DNA from: Burkholderiales bacterium
GTDB taxonomy: Bacteria; Pseudomonadota; Gammaproteobacteria; Burkholderiales; Burkholderiaceae_C
DNA length: 64,000 bases
Direction of reading: 5' to 3'
Assembly: GCA_016213205.1 (NCBI GenBank)
Contig: JACRAZ010000063.1
Span: 96,340-160,339 of the forward strand
Below the pieces are notes generated by a model that worked only from the letters and a program-made list of their open reading frames with translations, ran no database searches and was not told the DNA's origin. A program made the position numbers and the translations under genes. Of the stretch, positions 63,782 through 64,000 are shown one piece after another. Position 1 is the first letter of the stretch; each line of letters begins with the position of its first letter.

Positions 63782-64000
63782 AGGGGCTCGACACCCTGCG
63801 AACGATCGCCCTGCGCGCCCGGGCCTGCGCCGCAGTTTGATCGTCGCTTGCGCCGAAGGCGGTTGGGCATCGCGGCTTTCTGCTGTGACCGCTCTCGGCC
63901 CGTTGTTGTCTTTGGTGTTGGGTCGAAGCAGACGTTCGATGGTTGGCGCGACAAAGTCGTGGGCCCTCGGCCTGCGGCGCACGGCTCCGGCGGTCGGCCC
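63782..64000. other. Non-coding right edge
   Basis: The last 219 bases after recJ show no convincing gene on either strand. The stretch from about 63875 (GCTTTCTGCTGTGACCGCTC and on) is less GC-biased than its surroundings and looks like an intergenic repeat of a kind seen in betaproteobacteria, but there is no second copy in the window to prove it. Confidence 0.3.

Noticed and set aside
61301..63982. An 893-codon minus-strand frame opposite recJ
   Set aside because: It is a shadow of recJ and its upstream neighbour, with no domain signatures and antisense to complete DHH motifs.

Overview
The window is about 70% GC, densely packed and mostly coding. It reads as the chromosome of a betaproteobacterium, probably a Burkholderiales member of the Rubrivivax/Ideonella/Piscinibacter/Leptothrix type. 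The clues are minCDE in the order C-D-E, a phosphoglycerate-mutase-like gene in front of recJ, PEP-CTERM surface proteins, a Bug-family binding protein, LytTR two-component systems and a chemoreceptor. The genus is inference. I see no rRNA, tRNA, transposase, integrase or CRISPR array. No gene-free stretch exceeds 300 bases.

Region 1 (1-13.4 kb): the cut-off start of a secreted protein; a membrane protein followed by a LytS/LytTR kinase-regulator pair; a two-partner secretion operon, read leftward, in the order TpsB transporter, CHAT (caspase-like) protein, filamentous-haemagglutinin-like TpsA; an MFS transporter; and glnS, whose product carries an unusual insertion of about 95 residues.

Region 2 (13.4-24.6 kb): secreted or surface proteins (an RTX protein, a protein with Ig-like repeats, a parallel beta-helix protein), a second LytS/LytTR pair in an ATGA-overlapping operon with an amine-oxidase-like flavoprotein, a DUF1761 protein, dusC and a DUF1415 protein.

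Region 3 (24.6-32 kb): a translationally coupled operon of HAD-UbiA fusion, GtrA, DprE1-like and DprE2-like proteins. This matches the mycobacterial route to polyprenyl-phospho-arabinofuranose plus a flippase-like protein. A PEP-CTERM gene, minCDE and an FKBP isomerase follow.

Region 4 (32-46.4 kb): a chemoreceptor with candidate sigma-28 promoters, ogt, a LysE exporter, arfB, a multi-PAS histidine kinase next to a REC-DUF3369-GGDEF-EAL regulator, an unidentified secreted protein, a Bug protein, a methyltransferase, a DNA glycosylase and an MscS channel.

Region 5 (46.4-52.8 kb): a PqqU-like TonB receptor converges on a PQQ- and haem-containing alcohol dehydrogenase. A divergent AcoR-like regulator that lacks an AAA+ domain lies beyond it, followed by a small frameshifted secreted gene. 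Together these suggest periplasmic alcohol oxidation supported by scavenged PQQ.

Region 6 (52.8-64 kb): tatD; an HtrA-MoxR-DUF58-VWA operon; a second PEP-CTERM gene; thpR; lolDC; and recJ.

Both PEP-CTERM genes have a -24/-12 (sigma-54) type promoter exactly 38 bases before the start codon. This is the cleanest regulatory signal in the window.
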